64,000 bases of DNA from CAVQZC01 sp963718315 (GCA_963718315.1 CAVQZC010000010.1:186001-250000), one strand, 5' to 3'; counted from the first letter of the stretch, positions 18,151-27,972 are shown. Notes: a model not told the origin generated them from the letters alone. Translations and numbers: made by a program.

Positions 18151-19115
18151 GCGGAGCTACCGGGCAGAACCGCCGCGGCGCCTTCGAGCAGGCGGCGGTG
18201 GAGCGCTTCGTCCACATCGATGCCCTGGTCCTCCAGCGCCAGCACCACCGCGCCGGCAGCGGGCGGGGCGGTCAGGGTGACCACGTTCACGCCGGGCACC
18301 TGGTCGAGCAACGAGCTGAGCAGCAGCTTGCTCGCGCTGCGGAAGAGGCCGCCGGCCAGCACCAGGTCGTAGCCGGGCTCGAGGTCGAGGCGGGCGGCCA
18401 CCACTGCCGCCGACTTGCCGAGGTGCTCCCCGGTAGCGGTGACGATCGTCATGGCGACCTGGTCGCCATCCTCGGCGGCCCGCAACACAGCGGGTGCTGC
18501 GCTCAGGTTCGGCTCGCCGCCGCGGCTGAAGTTCTCCAGCAGCTCCTCGACGGAGCGGGCGCCGGTCAGCGAGCAGAGGTGCTCGGTGAGGGTTGTCGCC
18601 GGCCCCCGGCCGACGTAGGCGTCTGCCACCGCGCGGACGGCGGCTGCGGCCACGTCGGAGGCGCTACCGGCGTCCCCCAGCGGCGGGCCCAGCCCCAGCG
18701 TGCGGAACGTGCGGCCCTCCCGGTCGCGGCCGGCCACCACCATGCCGGTGCCGGCGATCACCACCACGCCCGGGTGCGCGGTGCCCGCCCGCAGCGCGAT
18801 CGCGGAGTCGTTGAGGATGCGGCACGGGCCGGCCAGCCCGAGCGGCTCGATCACGCTCTCCAGGCGCGGCACGTCGGATGGCCAGTCGACCCCGGCCAGC
18901 CCGAACACCGATCCGGCCACGTCCGCGACCGGGCGCTCTGCCGCCGACAGCACCTTGTGCACCGCCTCGCGGAGCGAGTCGCCGGCGCCGCGCAGGCCGA
19001 CGGCCTCCCAGTTGGACGGACCGTCGGTGGCATGGCCGAGCACCGCCCCGGTCTCGTCGGCCACCAGGGCATGCGTCTTGGTGCCGCCGCCGTCGATCCC
19101 CAGGACGAGCGTCAC
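18147..19115 (-). CDS. BadF/BadG-family N-acetylglucosamine kinase-like protein 1
   Basis: The 322-residue protein starts LVLGIDGGGTKTHALVADE, the phosphate-1 loop of the BadF/BadG/BcrA/BcrD ATPase group that includes eukaryote-type GlcNAc kinases. VIAGTGMVVAGRD is the phosphate-2 loop and LVLAGGLF the adenosine region. Expected reaction: ATP-dependent 6-phosphorylation of GlcNAc or a related amino sugar after import. Its start overlaps the dehydrogenase stop by 4 nt, so it ends the importer operon. Confidence 0.82.
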   Translation of the reverse strand: MTLVLGIDGGGTKTHALVADETGAVLGHATDGPSNWEAVGLRGAGDSLREAVHKVLSAAERPVADVAGSVFGLAGVDWPSDVPRLESVIEPLGLAGPCRILNDSAIALRAGTAHPGVVVIAGTGMVVAGRDREGRTFRTLGLGPPLGDAGSASDVAAAAVRAVADAYVGRGPATTLTEHLCSLTGARSVEELLENFSRGGEPNLSAAPAVLRAAEDGDQVAMTIVTATGEHLGKSAAVVAARLDLEPGYDLVLAGGLFRSASKLLLSSLLDQVPGVNVVTLTAPPAAGAVVLALEDQGIDVDEALHRRLLEGAAAVLPGSSA

Positions 19116-20047
19116 CCGGCGGCAGACCTCACGGCCTCGTCCACGACCTGCATCACGACGCGCCCGTCAGCCCCGGAGGGCCGCGGCTGACGCCCCTCGT
19201 GGATTGCGTCCACGAACTCCGCGATCTGGGCGCTGTACATCGGCTGGGCGCAGTGCTCGTACCCGTCCGGTCCCTCGGTGAAGTCCCACACCCGGGCGTA
19301 GCCCCCGGTTCCGTACACCTCCGTGTCGGCCTCCATCCCCGCGAGGTGCGGCTGCCACCACCCTGACTCGACGATCGAGGTTGCATGGCAGGACCAGCGG
19401 ATCACCAGCACTCCGTCGTCATCCACATCGTACGCACCGTATCGTGTTCCCAACTCCGCGAACACCCGAACCGGCATCGGGTCGCCGAGCAGGTAGCGCG
19501 CCGTGTCGATCGCGTGCACGCCCATGTCGAGCAGCGCGCCGCCTCCCGCAAGTTCCGGGTCAGTGAACCAGCCCGACGGGCCCCACCCTGCGTGCACGCC
19601 GTAGCCACGGGTCTTCACAACCTCTCCCAGGTCACCGGCCTCGATTCTTCGACGCAGCGCCCGAACGTCCTCGTGGAACCGCCAGCAGTGGGCGACCATC
19701 AGCCGGCCTTCGGATGCCTCGGCGGCCCGGCACATGGCGTCGGCCTCGGCCAGCGTGGTCGCCATCGGCTTTTCGACCAGCACGTGCTTGCCCGCCTCCA
19801 GGCAGGCAATCGCCTGGGGCGCGTGCAGGGCATTCGGCGTCCCGATCACGACGGCGTCGATCGCGGGGTCGGCCGCCAGCTCGCGCCAGTCGGTGGTCGT
19901 CCGCGGGATCCCGAACTGCTCGGCGAACGCGGCCAGCGACTCCGGGCGCCAGTTCGCGGCAGCCACCACGTCGGCCGACGGGTGCTCGGCCAGGCCACGC
20001 GCATGCCGGGTCATGATCCACCCGGAACCGAACAGCGCCACCTTCAA
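19112..20047 (-). CDS. Gfo/Idh/MocA-family oxidoreductase
   Basis: From TTG 20047 the protein has 311 residues. It starts LKVALFGSGWI (NAD(P)-binding loop), then HVLVEKPMATTLAEADAM (catalytic EKP), GPSGWFTDPELAGGGALLDMG and HAIDTARYLLG, the standard Gfo/Idh layout. Members oxidise or isomerise sugars and cyclitols. The TTG lies 8 nt after the permease stop and the upstream in-frame sequence belongs to the permease, so this start is preferred. Part of the sugar-import operon. Confidence 0.85.
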   Translation of the reverse strand: MKVALFGSGWIMTRHARGLAEHPSADVVAAANWRPESLAAFAEQFGIPRTTTDWRELAADPAIDAVVIGTPNALHAPQAIACLEAGKHVLVEKPMATTLAEADAMCRAAEASEGRLMVAHCWRFHEDVRALRRRIEAGDLGEVVKTRGYGVHAGWGPSGWFTDPELAGGGALLDMGVHAIDTARYLLGDPMPVRVFAELGTRYGAYDVDDDGVLVIRWSCHATSIVESGWWQPHLAGMEADTEVYGTGGYARVWDFTEGPDGYEHCAQPMYSAQIAEFVDAIHEGRQPRPSGADGRVVMQVVDEAVRSAAG

Positions 20048-20055
20048 GCGTTGAG

Positions 20056-20949
20056 TTATCCCTTGATCCCCGTCAGATTGACGCCTTCGATGAACGCTTT
20101 CTGCGCCACGAAGAACAACACGATGACGGGCAGCATAAAGATCCCGGACACGGCCATCAGCAGGTTGTAGTTGACGTGGTGCTGCCCCTGGAACTGGGAG
20201 AGCGCGAACGCCAGCGTCCAGTTGTGCGGGTTCTGCGCGACATACAGCAGCGGGCCGAAGAAGTCGTCCCAGCAGTAGAGGAAGTTGAACAGGGCCACGG
20301 CAGCGATCGCCGGCTTCGCCATCGGCACGATCACGCGCATCATGATCTGGAACTCGTTGGCGCCGTCCACCCGTGCGGCGTCGGTCATCTCCTGCGGGAT
20401 CGTCAGGAAGAACTGCCGGAGCAGGAAGATGGAGTACGCGTCGCCGAAGAAGCTGGGGACGATCAGCGGCTTGAAGCTGCCCACCCAGCCGAGGTGCGAG
20501 AAGATCACGTACAGCGGGATGAACGTCACCTGGTAGGGCAGCATGATCGTCGCGAGCACCAGGATGAACGTCACCTGCCGGCCCTTCCACTGGATCCGCG
20601 ACAGCGCGTAGGCGACCGGGACGCACGAGAGCACCGTGCCCACCGTCGACAGGAACGCGTAGATGAACGTGTTCTTCAGGTAGAGAAGAAGGTCGACCTG
20701 GTCGAACGCGCTGACGAAGTTGTGCCAGTGGAACGGAGAGGGCCAGAGCTTCGGAGTCAGCGCCTGCTGGTCGCTCATCACGGCGGTGAGCACCAGAACC
20801 AGCACCGGGGCCAGGAAGATGCAGGCCAGCGTGATCAGCAGGGTGTGGTTGACCATGGTCGCCAGCAGCCTCTTGCGGCGCACGTGAGCCGGGGCCACGC
20901 GCTTCGGGCGCTCGACCGCCGGTGGCGGCTTGACGGTCGTCGCGCTCAC
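20056..20949 (-). CDS. Carbohydrate ABC transporter permease (MalG type)
   Basis: A 297-residue permease of the binding-protein-dependent sugar importer family with six transmembrane segments. The EAA loop that docks with the ATPase reads TDAARVDGANEFQIMMRVIVP-like from about residue 190. GTG at 20949 overlaps the stop of the MalF-type permease by 4 nt (GTGA). With the binding protein upstream it forms the membrane channel; the ATPase is encoded 10 kb away (30652-31851). Confidence 0.9.
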   Translation of the reverse strand: MSATTVKPPPAVERPKRVAPAHVRRKRLLATMVNHTLLITLACIFLAPVLVLVLTAVMSDQQALTPKLWPSPFHWHNFVSAFDQVDLLLYLKNTFIYAFLSTVGTVLSCVPVAYALSRIQWKGRQVTFILVLATIMLPYQVTFIPLYVIFSHLGWVGSFKPLIVPSFFGDAYSIFLLRQFFLTIPQEMTDAARVDGANEFQIMMRVIVPMAKPAIAAVALFNFLYCWDDFFGPLLYVAQNPHNWTLAFALSQFQGQHHVNYNLLMAVSGIFMLPVIVLFFVAQKAFIEGVNLTGIKG

Positions 20950-21830
20950 CGGCCCGACCCCTGGTAGAAGACCCACCGGCTGGAGGTCTTGAACAGGATC
21001 AGCGTCGCGATCATCGTGACCAGGAACAGCAGCCAGGCCATTGCCGCGGCGTAGCCCATCGCGAAGCCCGGGAGCGCCTTCTGGTACATCCATAGCGCGT
21101 AGAACAGCAATGAGCCCTGGGGCTCGCCGAGCTGGTCGGTCTGCTGGCTGACGGCGTTGCCGATCACGTAGGCCTGGGTGAAGTACTGCAACGCGTCGAT
21201 CACGCCGGTGACGACCGCGAAGAAGATGACCGGAGAGATCATCGGGATGGTGACGTGGATGAACGTGCGGAGCGGCCCGGCGCCCTCGATCTCGATCGCC
21301 TCGTAGAGCTGGCGGGGCACGTTCAAGAGCGCCGCCAGGAAGATGATCATCGTGTTGCCGGCCGTCCACAGTCCCAGGATCAGCAGGGCGGGCTTCGACC
21401 AGTTGGGGTCGTAGAACCACAGCGGCTGGCCGATGTGAAGGGCCCCGAGCAGCTGATTGACAGGCCCGGTGCCCGGGTTGAACAGCACCATGAACGTCAG
21501 CGCCACCGCGACTGCCGGCGCGAGAGTCGGCAGGTAGAACACGGTGCGGTAGAACGAGGCGCCCGAGCGGGCCTTCGTCAGCATCATCGCCACGCCCACG
21601 CCGAAGAGCACGTTCAGCGGAACACCCAGAACCACGATGAACAGCGTGTTGCGGATCGCCTGCCGGAAGAACGGATCGGTGGTGAATAGATCCCGGTAGT
21701 TCTGCAGGCCCACCCACTGCGGATTGTTGATCAGGTCGAACCGGGTGAACGAGTAGTACAGGCTGGCGATCATCGGGTATGCGGTGAAGCAGACGAACCC
21801 GATGATCCACGGCAGCATGAACAGGAACAC
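20946..21830 (-). CDS. Carbohydrate ABC transporter permease (MalF type)
   Basis: About 294 residues with six transmembrane helices and an EAA loop YEAIEIEGAGPLRTFIHVTIP-like near residue 195. The only in-frame standard start is GTG 21830, which leaves almost no cytoplasmic N terminus. The upstream frame stays open and encodes a basic segment (RRRSRRRATLKKYG) typical of MalF N termini, so the true protein may begin further upstream or a base may be wrong there. Confidence 0.87.
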   Translation of the reverse strand: MFLFMLPWIIGFVCFTAYPMIASLYYSFTRFDLINNPQWVGLQNYRDLFTTDPFFRQAIRNTLFIVVLGVPLNVLFGVGVAMMLTKARSGASFYRTVFYLPTLAPAVAVALTFMVLFNPGTGPVNQLLGALHIGQPLWFYDPNWSKPALLILGLWTAGNTMIIFLAALLNVPRQLYEAIEIEGAGPLRTFIHVTIPMISPVIFFAVVTGVIDALQYFTQAYVIGNAVSQQTDQLGEPQGSLLFYALWMYQKALPGFAMGYAAAMAWLLFLVTMIATLILFKTSSRWVFYQGSGR

Positions 21831-21942
21831 GGTGCCGTACTTCTTCAGCGTCGCTCGCCGTCGCGAACGGCGCCGCTCCGCCTGGGAGCGCCGCTGCGGA
21901 AGCGGCGCCCCCTGGGCGGTGGGTGCGGGGACGGCGGCTATC

Positions 21943-23280
21943 TCAGCCTCCGGCCTGCGCGATCTGCTGGTCGATCTGGGTGTCCAGCTGCACGAGTGCG
22001 TCGTGCAGTCCTGAGGTCGGGATCGATCCCGACTCCCACTTGGAGTCGAACGTGCCGATCAGGTTCGTGTACTCGTTGCCCACCTGCGTGATCGTCGGGA
22101 TGAACTGCGACTTCGGGTCCTCGAAGATCGGGAAGAAGTTCAGGAAGTTCTTCACCGGCAGGATGGCAGGGGAGTGGAGCTCGGTCGTGGTCACCGGCAG
22201 GTTGTCCAGGTTGTTGGACAGGTACACGCCTGCCTGGGTGTTCGTGGACAGGAACTTGATCAGGTCCCAGGCCTGCTGGGGGTGCTTGCTCCCCCGGGGA
22301 ATGGCGACGATGTCGCCGCCGATGTGCCCCATGCCGTAGTTGCTGGGATCGGAGGTCGGCGCCGCCGATGTGACGTAGGGGACAGTCGACTTGTCGGCCT
22401 TGATGAAGGCGACGCGCCACTCACCGTCGTACTCGAACGCCACCTTGCCCTTCTCGAACGGGTTCTGCGCTGTGAACTCCGCGTTCTCGTAGGTCGCATC
22501 CCACTTCTGCAGGTTGCTGTAACCATAGAAGTCGATCAGCTTTCGCTGCCACATCAGCGCGTTCGTCCAGGCCGCCTGGTCGGCCAGGTCGGCCTTGCCG
22601 CTGGGGTCGAACCAGTGGCCTCCCTCGAGGAACGCGAGGTCATTGATCGTGAACTCGTGGTACCCGTCGAGCGGGATGAATCCCGCCTGCTTGATCGTCC
22701 CGTCGGAGTTCTTGATCGTCGTCTTCTCGGCGTCTGTCAGGAGGTCGTTGAGGTTCTTCGGCGGCGACGTGATGCCGTTCGCGCCGAGGATCGACTTGTT
22801 CGAGTACATACCGTAGGCGTCGGTCAGAGCCGGGAGCGCGCACTGCGTGCCGTGGAAGCTCGTGTAACCGAGCGCGACCTTCGGGAACTGGCCGAGGTCG
22901 AGATTGTCCTGGGAGATGTAGTTGTTGAGCGACAGGTAGGCGCCCGTGCTGCAGAACTTGCCGATGTTGTCGGGGCCGAACGAGAGCACCGCGTCGGCGG
23001 GGTTGCCGCCGGTGATCGCGGCCAGGATGTGGGCGTCGTCGATGTTCCCGACGTGGTTCACCGTGATCCACGGGTACTGCTTCTCGAACATCTTGATGGC
23101 GTTGTCGTAGATGTGCTTCTCGCGGCCGGTGTAGGCGCTCCAGAAGGTGATCGTCACCGGCGTGTGCGACTGGGTGCTGGACAGGGACTGGGCGCCGCCA
23201 CTGGTGCCGCCTCCGAGGCAGCCGGTCGCGGCAACGGCCAGCAGCGCCGTCAAGAGCAGAAGGGGCAGGCGGCGTCTCAT
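21943..23280 (-). CDS. Sugar ABC transporter substrate-binding lipoprotein
   Basis: A 445-residue family-1 extracellular solute-binding protein. It has a lipoprotein signal with lipobox VAATGC (Cys21), followed by TITFWSAYTGREKHIYDNAIK and the usual two-lobed layout ending near QIDQQIAQAGG. ATG 23280 has a GGAGGA ribosome site. It delivers the sugar to the MalF/MalG-type permeases encoded directly downstream. Upstream in-frame residues belong to the ROK gene region and are not used. Confidence 0.92.
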   Translation of the reverse strand: MRRRLPLLLLTALLAVAATGCLGGGTSGGAQSLSSTQSHTPVTITFWSAYTGREKHIYDNAIKMFEKQYPWITVNHVGNIDDAHILAAITGGNPADAVLSFGPDNIGKFCSTGAYLSLNNYISQDNLDLGQFPKVALGYTSFHGTQCALPALTDAYGMYSNKSILGANGITSPPKNLNDLLTDAEKTTIKNSDGTIKQAGFIPLDGYHEFTINDLAFLEGGHWFDPSGKADLADQAAWTNALMWQRKLIDFYGYSNLQKWDATYENAEFTAQNPFEKGKVAFEYDGEWRVAFIKADKSTVPYVTSAAPTSDPSNYGMGHIGGDIVAIPRGSKHPQQAWDLIKFLSTNTQAGVYLSNNLDNLPVTTTELHSPAILPVKNFLNFFPIFEDPKSQFIPTITQVGNEYTNLIGTFDSKWESGSIPTSGLHDALVQLDTQIDQQIAQAGG

Positions 23281-23329
23281 ACGGGTCCTCCGGGTACGGG
23301 GAAAGAGGGCAGGGAGCAAACGGGTGTGG

Positions 23330-24541
23330 TCATACGACGATCTCCAGGCGGTCGTTGTCAGGTGATCGGCTGAACAAACGTTCCTGCGCAGCGTCAAGCG
23401 CGGTGGCAACCGCCCCCAGGAGGACGGCGTCGTCGCCCAGCTCCGAGGTGGCCAGCTCAGGCCGGAAGGGCGAGATGCGGCGAAGCTCCGCGGAGATCGG
23501 CCGCAACAACAGGTCGCCGCTGTGGGCGATGCCGCCGCCCAGGATGACGAGTCCCGGGTCGACGACCGGCGCAACGGCAGCAATGGCCAGGGCGATCCGC
23601 CGGGCCACCTCCTCGACCACCGCGTCGGCAACCGGATCGCCGCGCCTGGCGGCCGCGAAGATCCGCTTTGGGGTCAGCGGCGGGCGCATCCCCCGCTCGC
23701 GGCCGAGTCGCACGATGGCAGCGGCGCCCAGCGACTCCTCCAGCACCCCGCGGCGGCGGTTGGCCGGATCGTGGGGATCGCCGACGCCGACGGGCAGGTA
23801 GCCGATCTCACCGGCCGCCCCGCCGACACCGCGGTAGAGGTTGCCGTCGAGCACCAGCCCCATGCCGACGCCGGTGCCAATCCACAGGTAGACGAACGTC
23901 GGCACGCGCCGGCCGAGGCCGTGCGCCTGCTCGCCGAGCGCGGCCAGGTTGACGTCGTTCTCGAAGCTGACAGACGTGCCGAGCTGCTCGCGAATCGCCT
24001 CCACGAGCCCCTGACGGCCCCACCCCGGAAGGTTGGGCACGTGCGCGAGCTGGCCCCGTGAGGGATCGAGGACGCCAGGGTTGCCGACCACCGCCTCGGT
24101 CACCTCCGGCCAACGGAGCCCGGCGTCGGCGGCCACGCGGTGGGCCAGCTCGCCGATCTGGCGCACCAGCGCGCCGGAGCTGCGCGACATCGCCCGCTCG
24201 TCGCGGCGGGCAATGATCTGCCCCGCAATGTTGGCCAGGGCAACCCGCAGGTACTGGCGCCCGACGTCGATCCCGACCACGAAGCCGGCCCTGGGGTTCA
24301 GCTCGTAGAGCACGGCACTGGGGCCCTTGCGGCCGGTGGACTTGCCCACCTCGCAGACCAGACCGGAGCCGATCAGCCCGGTCAGCGCCAGCGAGACGGT
24401 GGGCTTCGACAGGCCGCTCTGGCGGGCGATCTGAGCCCGCGAGGTCGTACCACCGCTGCGGATCAACTCGAGCACCGAGCGCTCGTTGATCGCTCTCAAC
24501 AGGCTCGGCTGCCCGGCTGCAAAGGTGGTCCGCCCGTTCAT
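23330..24541 (-). CDS. ROK-family transcriptional repressor
   Basis: The 403-residue protein has an N-terminal winged helix (TTSRAQIARQSGLSKPTVSLAL, about 32-53) and a ROK sugar-kinase-like domain with VVGIDVGRQYLRVAL and LWIGTGVGMGLVLDG. The zinc-binding Cys cluster of most ROK proteins is replaced by DPANRRRGVLEESLG, so metal binding is doubtful. As NagC/Mlc relatives do, it probably represses the sugar genes until inducer binds. It heads the importer operon and faces a matching operator at 24563-24581. Confidence 0.9.
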   Translation of the reverse strand: MNGRTTFAAGQPSLLRAINERSVLELIRSGGTTSRAQIARQSGLSKPTVSLALTGLIGSGLVCEVGKSTGRKGPSAVLYELNPRAGFVVGIDVGRQYLRVALANIAGQIIARRDERAMSRSSGALVRQIGELAHRVAADAGLRWPEVTEAVVGNPGVLDPSRGQLAHVPNLPGWGRQGLVEAIREQLGTSVSFENDVNLAALGEQAHGLGRRVPTFVYLWIGTGVGMGLVLDGNLYRGVGGAAGEIGYLPVGVGDPHDPANRRRGVLEESLGAAAIVRLGRERGMRPPLTPKRIFAAARRGDPVADAVVEEVARRIALAIAAVAPVVDPGLVILGGGIAHSGDLLLRPISAELRRISPFRPELATSELGDDAVLLGAVATALDAAQERLFSRSPDNDRLEIVV

Positions 24542-24562
24542 CGCATCGTCAGGAGTTATATA

Positions 24563-24581
24563 GTTAGGAAACCTTACTGAC
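24563..24581. promoter_or_regulatory. Probable ROK operator, copy 1
   Basis: GTTAGGAAACCTTACTGAC lies between the divergent ROK and DegT genes. It matches 28014-28032 at 16 of 19 positions and resembles the TTAGGAAA/TTTCCTAA operators of ROK repressors. On the minus strand a TATAAC-like -10 lies beside it, so binding would shut off ROK itself and probably the DegT gene. Confidence 0.65.
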
Positions 24582-24655
24582 TGTGGTGGAGACTATGCCG
24601 CCCCAAGGACGTCAAGTCAAGCGGGGCAGGTCCGGGACCGAAGGGAGACATCTCA

Positions 24656-25904
24656 ATGGCTGAGCTGGCGATCCGCGGCGGCACCCCCGTCCGCACCGAG
24701 CCCTACCCCGTCTGGCCGCAGCTCGACGACCGCGACATCACCGCTGTCACCGAGGTGCTGCGCGAAGGCCAGCTGGGCGGGTTCCCCGAGCCCGGCCCCC
24801 GCGCCGCCCGGTTCGCAGCCGGCTTCGCGTCGTACCAGGGCGCCGCGCACGGGATCGTGATGGCGAACGGCACGATCACCATGGAGGTGGCGCTGAAGGC
24901 GCTCGGCATTGGCTGGGGTGACGAGGTGATCATCCCGGCGCTGACCTTCTCGGCGACCCCATACGCCGCCGTCGCCGCCGGCGCGCTGCCGGTGTTCGTC
25001 GACGTCGAGCCCGAGCGCTGGACGATCGACCCCGACCTGGTGGAGGCGGCGATCACGCCGGCCACGCGGGCGATCATGCCGGTGCACCTGGGCCAGCAGA
25101 TGGCGGACATGGACCGGATCATGGCCATCGCCGAGCGGCACGGGCTGGCGGTGGTCGAGGACTGCGCCCATGCACACGGCCAGCGGTTCGGCGACACGGG
25201 CGCCGGCTGCTTCGGCGCCTTTGGCTCGTTCAGCCATCAGACGACCAAGACCATGCCCGCGGGAGAGGGCGGCACTCTGCTCACCCAGGACGAGGCGCTG
25301 GCGCGCCGCGCGCATTCGCTGATCGACTGCGGGCGGCCCAAGGACACGGCCGAGCAGGAGTACACCTTCGGCGCGAACTACCGCCTCGGCGAGCTCAACG
25401 CCGCCCTGCTCTGCGTGGCGCTGGAGCGCTTCGAGGCAGCAGCGGGCGGAGCGGGAGCGGAACGCCCGGCTGTTCGAGACGCTGGCCGGCGGACTCACCG
25501 GCGTCGGGCTCAACCCGATCCATCCCCGGGTCACGCGGTGGGGCTTCTACCGCTACCTGTTCCGGATCGACCCGGAGCAGTTCGCCGGCGTGTCGAACTC
25601 CGTGATCGCAGCCGCCCTGGAGGCCGAGGGGATCGCGGCCGAGGTGCAGTACCCGCCGATGAACCGCTACGACCTGTTCCAGCCGCAGCTCTCCCGGATG
25701 CCCGTGTGCGTCGAGCACGCGGACCGCCTCGACCTCTCGGGGATGAGCTTCCCGGTCGCCGAGGCGGCTGCCGAGCAGCAGTCCGTGTACCTCAACGAGA
25801 ACGTGTTCCGGGCGGGCGAGCGGGGCATCGAGCAGGCCGTCGAGGGGATCGCCAAGGTGCAGCAGCACGCCGACGAGCTGGTCGGGGTTGCCGTCGAGGG
25901 CTAG
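24656..25904 (+). CDS. DegT/DnrJ/EryC1/StrS aminotransferase (frameshifted)
   Basis: This PLP-dependent sugar aminotransferase has about 416 residues. It starts MAELAIRGGTPVRTEPYPVW, carries VVEDCAHAHGQRF (PLP Asp) and SFSHQTTKTMPAGEGG with the Schiff-base Lys, and breaks frame near 25436. There one extra G separates ALERFEA from QQRAERERNARLFETL; the second frame runs to a stop at 25902-25904. Family members aminate keto-sugars or work in reverse. It faces the ROK operator. Confidence 0.85.
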
Positions 25905-26566
25905 AGGATGACGCCGTCGCGGCGGGCGACCGCGGCAGCCTCGGTGCGGTTGCGCGCCCCCAGCTTGCGGAGCAGGTTCGAGATGTGGTTCTTGACGGAC
26001 TGCTCGCTGATCTCCAGGCGGGCGGCGATCTGGCGGTTCGTGCCGCCGTTGGCCATCAGCGCAAGTACCTCCCGCTCGCGGGGCGTCAGCGCCCGGCGGG
26101 GGGAGGACGGCCTCTCGGGCGCCCCGGCGCGCCCAATCGCCGAGATCAGGCTGGGCACCCCGTCACGGGCCACCATGCGCCCGCCGTCCCCCGCAACGTA
26201 GACCGCGGCGCGCACGCGCGCCGGGCTGCGTGTATCCCGGCGCGTCAGGTGAACGCTCGCCCCGGCCCGCATCGCTTCCGCGGCCGTCCACTCCGCCCGT
26301 GTACCCGCGATCACGACGAGCGCAGTCTCGGGGGCCTGGATGCGCAGATCTTGAACGGCCCGCACCCCGCCGACCCCGTCCATCTCCAGATCGAGAACAG
26401 CGACATCCGGAGCCTCCGCCACGACCATGGCGACGACCCGGGCGGCCTCGCTGGTGCCTCCGACCACATCAAAGAAGTCAGGATGGCTCATCAGGGCGCC
26501 CTCCACCGTCTTGCGGAGTTTTCGCTCTGCGGCTAGCACGACTGATGCCGGATCGCTGTCACCCAT
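25901..26566 (-). CDS. LuxR/NarL-type regulator with degenerate receiver domain
   Basis: The 221-residue protein has a receiver-like domain (1-130) and a clear LuxR helix-turn-helix (LTPREREVLALMANGGTNRQ and onward, about 158-205). The phosphoacceptor-like D59 is present in VAVLDLEMDG. The Mg-binding acidic pair near the N terminus is replaced (VVLAAERK), and the conserved Lys of the YLLKD motif is lost (SVHLTRRD). It is probably phosphorylation-independent. No partner kinase is adjacent. Its stop overlaps the DegT stop region. Confidence 0.82.
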   Translation of the reverse strand: MGDSDPASVVLAAERKLRKTVEGALMSHPDFFDVVGGTSEAARVVAMVVAEAPDVAVLDLEMDGVGGVRAVQDLRIQAPETALVVIAGTRAEWTAAEAMRAGASVHLTRRDTRSPARVRAAVYVAGDGGRMVARDGVPSLISAIGRAGAPERPSSPRRALTPREREVLALMANGGTNRQIAARLEISEQSVKNHISNLLRKLGARNRTEAAAVARRDGVIL

Positions 26567-26637
26567 CGGAGCTCCCCTTGCACAGGGTCTGTCTGGCGGT
26601 GCCCCAGGAAGAATCTACTCCTGTCAACACCGTTGAA

Positions 26638-26658
26638 CGGGGCGCATGTTACGCCCCG
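26638..26658. terminator. Inverted repeat, possible terminator of GH4 gene 2
   Basis: Arms CGGGGCG (26638-26644) and CGCCCCG (26652-26658) flank a 7-nt loop, 34 nt beyond the stop of the minus-strand GH4 gene. There is no T-run on either side, so it would be a GC-rich hairpin without a classic tail. Confidence 0.35.
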
Positions 26659-26691
26659 GATCGGACCGCGAATAGGCCCCGAAAGTACTGG

Positions 26692-27972
26692 TTACGAGCC
26701 AGGAACGGGGAAGAATCGGGGTAAATACTGCCTGTTTGCAGCCAGAAGCTCCTCCAGGAGAGGCAGCGCGACGGTGTAGTCGCCGACCAGTGGGTTCGCA
26801 AGCAGCGCCTTCAGCGCCAGGCTTCGGTCGCCGCTGACAGCGGCGGCAACTGTCAACCGCTCGTACGCCTTGACCGCCTCGACCAGCCCCAGCATCTCGG
26901 GGGCGAGCGGCTCGACCGGCAGGGGGGTCGCACCCTCTGCGGCGATCCGGCAGGCAACCTCGACGACCGCATCCGCCGCCAGATTGGGGATCGCGCCATC
27001 GTTGCGCACGTTGACCACCTGCACGTCCCCGCGGTCGGTGTGGAGCGATTCGACCAGCATCGCCGCCGCCTCCGAATAGAACGCCCCGCCTCGCTCCTCG
27101 AGCAGCTTCGGCTTCACGTCCAGCTTCGGATCGCGGTACATCTCCAGGAGGTCGCGCTCGATCTCCATCACCTCGTCTGCCCGCGGCCGCTCCGATCGCT
27201 GCTTGGCGACCATCTCCCGCGTGAAGTAGAAGTAGCGCAGGTAGTAGGAGGGGATCGAGCGCATCAGGCGCACCAGGTCGCCGGGCATGTCGACCACCTC
27301 CCCCATCTGGTCGGCGTAGGTGTCGATCAGCTGCGGGAGCCGGTCCTCACCGTCGACCAGCACCTTGCGTTCCCACGACAGGTGGTTGAGCCCGACGTGC
27401 TCGAGCTGGACGGAGTCCGGCGAGACGCCGAGCTGGTTGGCGAACTCGCGCTGGAACCCGATCGGGATGTTGCAGAGCCCGATGGCGCGGTGGCCGTGGT
27501 CGCTGAGCGCCTGGGTGACGAGCCCTGCCGGGTTGGTGAAGTCGAGCAGCCACGCTCCCGGCGCGCCCAGGCGGGCCGTGTCGTCTGCAATGTCCAGCAC
27601 CACCGGCACCGTCCGCAGGGCCTTGGCGAACCCGCCGGCCCCGGTCGTCTCCTGGCCGATGCAGCCGTGACGCGGCGGGATCGTCTCGTCGCTGAGCCGG
27701 GCCTTGAGCCCGCCCACCCGGAGCTGAACGAGGACGAAGGTGGCGTCGGCGATCGCCGCTTCGCGGTCCTCGGTCAGCGTCAGCCTGCCGGGGAACTCCT
27801 GCTTGCGCAGGATCCGCTCGGCCAGGCCGCCGACCACCTCCAGCCGCTCCGGGTCGATGTCATGCAGGACGAGCTCGTCCACCGGCAGCACATCGCGGCG
27901 CAGGGCGAACCCCTCGATCAGCTCCGGCGTGTAGGTGCTGCCACCCCCGATGACTGCGATCTTGATTCCCAC
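26692..27972 (-). CDS. Glycoside hydrolase family 4 enzyme 2 (6-phospho-beta-glucosidase-like)
   Basis: An intact 426-residue GH4 enzyme. It has NAD loop IAVIGGGSTYTPELIEGF, VQLRVGGLKAR, GQETTGAGGFAKALR, LLDFTNPAGLVTQAL, GLCNIPIGFQ and GLNHLSWER. The CNIP motif is the type found in 6-phospho-beta-glucosidases such as CelF/LicH, suggesting a phosphorylated or compact beta-glycoside. It is divergent from the SIS gene with only 30 nt between starts, so one operator at 28014-28032 can control both. Confidence 0.9.
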   Translation of the reverse strand: MGIKIAVIGGGSTYTPELIEGFALRRDVLPVDELVLHDIDPERLEVVGGLAERILRKQEFPGRLTLTEDREAAIADATFVLVQLRVGGLKARLSDETIPPRHGCIGQETTGAGGFAKALRTVPVVLDIADDTARLGAPGAWLLDFTNPAGLVTQALSDHGHRAIGLCNIPIGFQREFANQLGVSPDSVQLEHVGLNHLSWERKVLVDGEDRLPQLIDTYADQMGEVVDMPGDLVRLMRSIPSYYLRYFYFTREMVAKQRSERPRADEVMEIERDLLEMYRDPKLDVKPKLLEERGGAFYSEAAAMLVESLHTDRGDVQVVNVRNDGAIPNLAADAVVEVACRIAAEGATPLPVEPLAPEMLGLVEAVKAYERLTVAAAVSGDRSLALKALLANPLVGDYTVALPLLEELLAANRQYLPRFFPVPGS

